From assembly GCA_025354075.1 (NCBI GenBank), contig JANXNO010000176.1:1-8909 (forward strand): a stretch of 8,909 nt of DNA, given 5' to 3'. The notes under the pieces were generated by a model. It saw only the letters and a list, made by a program, of their open reading frames with translations. It had not been told where the DNA came from and did no database searches. This DNA comes from Burkholderiales bacterium. Lineage in GTDB: Bacteria > Pseudomonadota > Gammaproteobacteria > Burkholderiales > Casimicrobiaceae. Positions 7,680 through 8,909 of this stretch are shown piece by piece. Both the position numbers and the translations under genes were made by a program. Every line of letters starts with the position of its first letter. Positions within the stretch are counted from its first letter, which is position 1.

Positions 7680-7916
7680 GCCTAACATTGAGGCAATGTA
7701 TCTTTAGCCATGCCAACCTGCTTTCGTCATCCCACCAACATGGGCATGAGGCAGCTAATCGCGTGGCTTTTTCGTTTTTAGGCCGCCATGAAAGACACTT
7801 TCCGCATCAAGCTTGAACAACTCTCGCGCCGTCTGGTCGAGGTGGAGAGCTTGTTGTCTGATCCAACGGTGACCAACGACATGAACCGCTTTCGCGCGTT
7901 GTCGCGCGAGCGCAGC
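7680..7916 (+). repeat. Right copy of diverged direct repeat, running into prfA
   Basis: This is the partner of 5866-6115. It covers about 108 bases upstream of prfA plus its first ~43 codons. Here the reading frame is intact. The conserved upstream part (AATGTATCTTTAGCCATGC, then GAGGCAGC and CGCGTGGCTTTT) presumably belongs to the prfA leader. The offset between the two ATG codons is 1807 bases, the net size of the inserted or duplicated segment. Confidence 0.85.
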
Positions 7917-8870
7917 GACATTGATCCAATCTCGCAATTGTTTACACAGTTTCAGGGGCGCGAGAACGATATCGTCGAAGCTCAGGCGATGCTGTCTGAG
8001 CCAGAGATGAAGGAATTCGCGACCGACGAAATCGCAGGCGCGAAGACCGATCTGGAGCGCATCGAGAAAGAGCTCACGCTCGCATTGCTGCCGAAAGACC
8101 CGGCCGATGATCGTAATATTTTTCTTGAAATTCGTGCCGGTACCGGCGGCGATGAATCGGCGTTGTTCTCCGGCGATTTGCTGCGCATGTACACGCGATA
8201 CGCCGAGCGGCAGCGCTGGCAGGTGGAGATTGTGTCGTCGAGTGAAAGTGAGCTGGGCGGCTATCGCGAGGTAATTGCGCGCATCGTCGGTCAGGGCGCG
8301 TATTCGAAAATGAAGTTTGAATCGGGCACCCATCGCGTGCAGCGCGTGCCGGTCACCGAGGCGCAGGGGCGCATTCACACGAGCGCCTGCACGGTGGCGA
8401 TATTGCCCGAGGCCGATCCGGTGAAAGACATCACGATCAACCCGTCCGACTTGCGCATTGACACCTTCCGTGCGTCCGGCGCAGGGGGTCAGCACATCAA
8501 CAAGACCGATTCGGCGGTGCGCATCGTGCACGTTCCAACTGGCGTGGTGGTCGAATGTCAGGATGGCCGTTCGCAGCATCAGAACAAGGCGCGTGCGATG
8601 GAAGTTCTTGCGTCGCGACTGCTTGAGCGCGAGCGCGCGGCCGCGCATGCGAAAGAGGCTGGTTTGCGCAAATCTTTGGTCGGTTCGGGTGATCGCAGCG
8701 AGCGCATCCGCACCTACAACTACCCACAGGGTCGCATTACCGACCATCGCATTAATTTAACCTTGTATAAAATCGATGCGATTACTGAAGGTGATATGGA
8801 TGAGTTGATAGGCGCATTGGCGGCAGAACATCAAGCAGATTTGTTGGCTAGTTTGGGTGAAGATAATTAA
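7788..8870 (+). CDS. prfA: Peptide chain release factor 1 (RF1)
   Basis: RF1 recognises UAA and UAG in the ribosomal A site and triggers release of the finished protein. The product is 360 residues, the normal length. The N-terminal helical domain (about 1-105) is followed by [21 protein letters not shown] (near 115-135). Next come the codon-recognition tripeptide PVT at 188-190 (PxT, marking RF1 rather than the SPF of RF2) and the catalytic GGQ at 233-235 in [19 protein letters not shown]. The C terminus [22 protein letters not shown] is also canonical. The ATG at 7788 gives the standard family N terminus ([12 protein letters not shown]); only a weak TAGG precedes it as Shine-Dalgarno. hemA, often upstream of prfA, is not present; the upstream neighbour is the divergent HipA-like gene. 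The first ~43 codons also exist as a broken copy at 5981. Confidence 0.98.
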   Translation: MKDTFRIKLEQLSRRLVEVESLLSDPTVTNDMNRFRALSRERSDIDPISQLFTQFQGRENDIVEAQAMLSEPEMKEFATDEIAGAKTDLERIEKELTLALLPKDPADDRNIFLEIRAGTGGDESALFSGDLLRMYTRYAERQRWQVEIVSSSESELGGYREVIARIVGQGAYSKMKFESGTHRVQRVPVTEAQGRIHTSACTVAILPEADPVKDITINPSDLRIDTFRASGAGGQHINKTDSAVRIVHVPTGVVVECQDGRSQHQNKARAMEVLASRLLERERAAAHAKEAGLRKSLVGSGDRSERIRTYNYPQGRITDHRINLTLYKIDAITEGDMDELIGALAAEHQADLLASLGEDN

Positions 8871-8874
8871 CTTA

Positions 8875-8902
8875 GCTACATCGGGCTAAAGCCCGACCTA
8901 CA
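8875..8902. repeat. REP-like hairpin just after prfA
   Basis: TCGGGCT (8881-8887) and AGCCCGA (8890-8896) form a perfect 7-bp stem with a two-base loop, flanked by CTACA on the left and CCTACA on the right. Read on the other strand it is TGTAGGTCGGGCTTTAGCCCGA, a common style of intergenic palindrome and a different sequence class from the GTAGGAGCGG elements. It begins within about ten bases of the prfA stop and could stabilise or end the prfA message, although no U-tract follows. Confidence 0.6.
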
Positions 8903-8909
8903 AAGCAGG

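Larger units (their letters stand above)
7480..7787. other. Divergent intergenic region between the HipA-like gene and prfA
   Basis: This 308-base stretch has no supported gene and no tRNA or hipB-like frame. The first ~90 bases are AT-rich and hold the kinase promoter. The middle (about 7560-7680) shows only a weak possible prfA promoter. From 7680 onward it is the right copy of the direct repeat. Confidence 0.6.

Noticed and set aside
7547..7816. Plus-strand 89-codon frame as a hipB-like antitoxin next to the kinase
   Set aside because: It runs into prfA in another frame, crosses the duplicated leader, and has no helix-turn-helix pattern.
7755..8747. Minus-strand 330-codon open frame opposite prfA
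   Set aside because: It is the antisense shadow of prfA, which has every RF1 motif; the translation shows no recognisable domain.
1..8909. CRISPR array, tRNA or rRNA genes, transposase or integrase
   Set aside because: No regularly spaced repeats, no cloverleaf-like sequence in the intergenic regions and no recombinase motifs in any supported frame were seen.

Overview
The window looks like chromosomal DNA of a proteobacterium, most likely a betaproteobacterium. The basis is the RecG and RF1 sequences, whose conserved blocks resemble betaproteobacterial versions from memory, together with moderately high GC and Gram-negative-style REP palindromes. No search was run, so the taxonomy is inference.

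Layout. (1) Positions 1-3506, minus strand: the first 1168 codons of a very large secreted alpha-2-macroglobulin-family protein, cut by the left window edge. (2) Positions 3507-3675: a short divergent intergenic region carrying a near-perfect 27-bp inverted repeat of REP type. (3) Positions 3676-5778, plus strand: complete recG, the branched-DNA helicase. (4) Positions 5779-6117: a second REP-type hairpin, then a decayed copy of the prfA upstream region and first ~43 codons. (5) Positions 6118-7479, minus strand: a complete HipA-family kinase with an N-terminal helix-turn-helix (YjjJ-like) and no separate HipB antitoxin gene. (6) Positions 7480-7787: an AT-rich kinase promoter, then the intact prfA upstream region. 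(7) Positions 7788-8870, plus strand: complete prfA, peptide chain release factor 1. (8) Positions 8871-8909: a third small REP-like hairpin.

The most notable structure is a diverged direct repeat of about 240-250 bp (5866-6115 and 7680-7916). The left copy contains a frameshifted 5' end of prfA; the right copy is the start of the working prfA gene. The HipA-family gene lies exactly between them, and its stop codon sits a few bases from the end of the left copy. The simplest reading is that recG and prfA were once neighbours about 200 bp apart. A roughly 1.8-kb insertion or duplication then brought in the kinase gene and left prfA with an intact 5' end while the displaced copy decayed. The kinase frame and its catalytic motifs are still intact although the repeat is clearly old.

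The genes do not form one pathway: an envelope protease-trap protein, a DNA repair helicase, a HipA-like toxin/kinase islet and a translation termination factor. recG and the kinase gene converge; the A2M gene and recG diverge.
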